Assembly: GCA_013297575.1 (NCBI GenBank)
Contig: JAAFHO010000389.1
Coordinates: 1 to 5,656 of the forward strand
DNA: 5,656 nucleotides
Source of the DNA: Chitinophagales bacterium
GTDB taxonomy: Bacteria > Bacteroidota > Bacteroidia > Chitinophagales > Saprospiraceae
Direction: 5' to 3'
In this document: in pieces, positions 5,511 through 5,656 of the stretch
Numbering within the stretch: the first letter of the stretch is position 1
Layout: each line of letters starts with the position of its first letter
Made by a program: the position numbers and the translations under genes
The notes under the pieces: generated by a model
Seen by the model: the letters and a program-made list of their open reading frames with translations, nothing else
Database searches by the model: none
Told to the model about the DNA's origin: nothing

Positions 5511-5557
5511 CTTCTGAATGATTTGGCCATCTCGTACTTTTCAATATTTTCAATCAT
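5468..5557 (-). other. Short reading frame (29 codons) running into the repeat, doubtful gene
   Basis: An ATG at 5557, preceded by a purine-rich AGGAGTGAGGA, opens a frame starting MIENIEKYEMAKSF. It continues through one repeat copy (as KGAAHR) and stops at TAG (5470-5468). The first half lies in unique sequence and looks protein-like; the second half is the translated repeat. It may be chance, or the start of a former gene interrupted by the repeat. I see no recognisable domain. Confidence 0.15.
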
Positions 5558-5595
5558 TCCTCACTCCTATAAGGTGACGGTGGAATAATTTTTAC

Positions 5596-5656
5596 TTACT
5601 CCACCCTAAATTCAAACAAAAACTTCTCTCCCGGTGCCATTTTTTTTCCAAATACC
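5596..5656 (-). CDS. C-terminal end of an unidentified protein (5' part beyond window)
   Basis: Reading leftward from the right edge, one frame ends ...KKMAPGEKFLFEFRVE followed by TAA at 5598-5596. The alternating FLFEFRV pattern looks like a terminal beta-strand, and the frame fits the leftward orientation of all other genes here. Only 19 residues are visible, so no family can be named. The other two minus-strand frames look less protein-like. No clear terminator follows before the repeats begin. Confidence 0.4.
   Translation of the reverse strand, partial: VFGKKMAPGEKFLFEFRVE

Noticed and set aside
5362..5553. Minus-strand 63-codon frame across the GC-rich repeats
   Set aside because: Most of it is translated repeat DNA (both orientations of the same palindrome), with no protein-like conservation or plausible initiation context.

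Overview
The window reads as a Bacteroidota (Bacteroidetes) chromosome segment. Three things point there: candidate promoters of the Bacteroidetes type (TAnnTTTG at about -7, with TTG at about -33 in some), start codons preceded by A/T-rich sequence rather than a clear Shine-Dalgarno, and protein sequences with a Bacteroidetes flavour (trigger factor and the ClpX loop regions). I cannot place it below phylum with confidence. All convincing genes lie on the minus strand, so gene order runs from the right edge of the window to the left.

The left two thirds (1-3657) is a housekeeping protein-quality-control block. In transcription order it holds tRNA-Leu(UAG), tig (trigger factor, the ribosome-bound chaperone), clpP (the serine peptidase of the Clp protease) and clpX (its AAA+ unfoldase, cut by the left window edge after about 388 residues). 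tig-clpP-clpX is a classic conserved neighbourhood: nascent-chain folding first, then ATP-dependent degradation of what fails. The gaps of 148 and 149 bases between tig/clpP and clpP/clpX each contain a candidate Bacteroidetes promoter, so the genes may be transcribed separately as well as together. The clpX promoter lies in the loop of a long inverted repeat. The tRNA sits only 24 bases upstream of the tig start and probably shares its transcript.

The right third (3738-5656) looks accessory. It holds a 471-residue archaeal-type P-loop ATPase (ATPase_2 / COG1672-like) with a winged-helix region and a C-terminal DUF234-like PD-(D/E)xK nuclease fold, closed by a good intrinsic terminator. Directly upstream of its start codon lie three tandem 51-bp palindromic units. 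The last unit contacts the start codon and would fold as a hairpin in the mRNA leader. Because 51 is a multiple of three, the units also read as 17-codon repeats in frame with the ATPase, broken by one stop. Further upstream lies a second, unrelated repeat family: a 27-bp perfect direct repeat (period 52), plus a 17-bp inverted copy that forms a large hairpin. At the right edge the last codons of another minus-strand gene are probably present.

The least explained part is 5201-5515: two different palindromic repeat families stacked in front of an ATPase-nuclease gene of unknown biological role. All functional statements for that part are inference.
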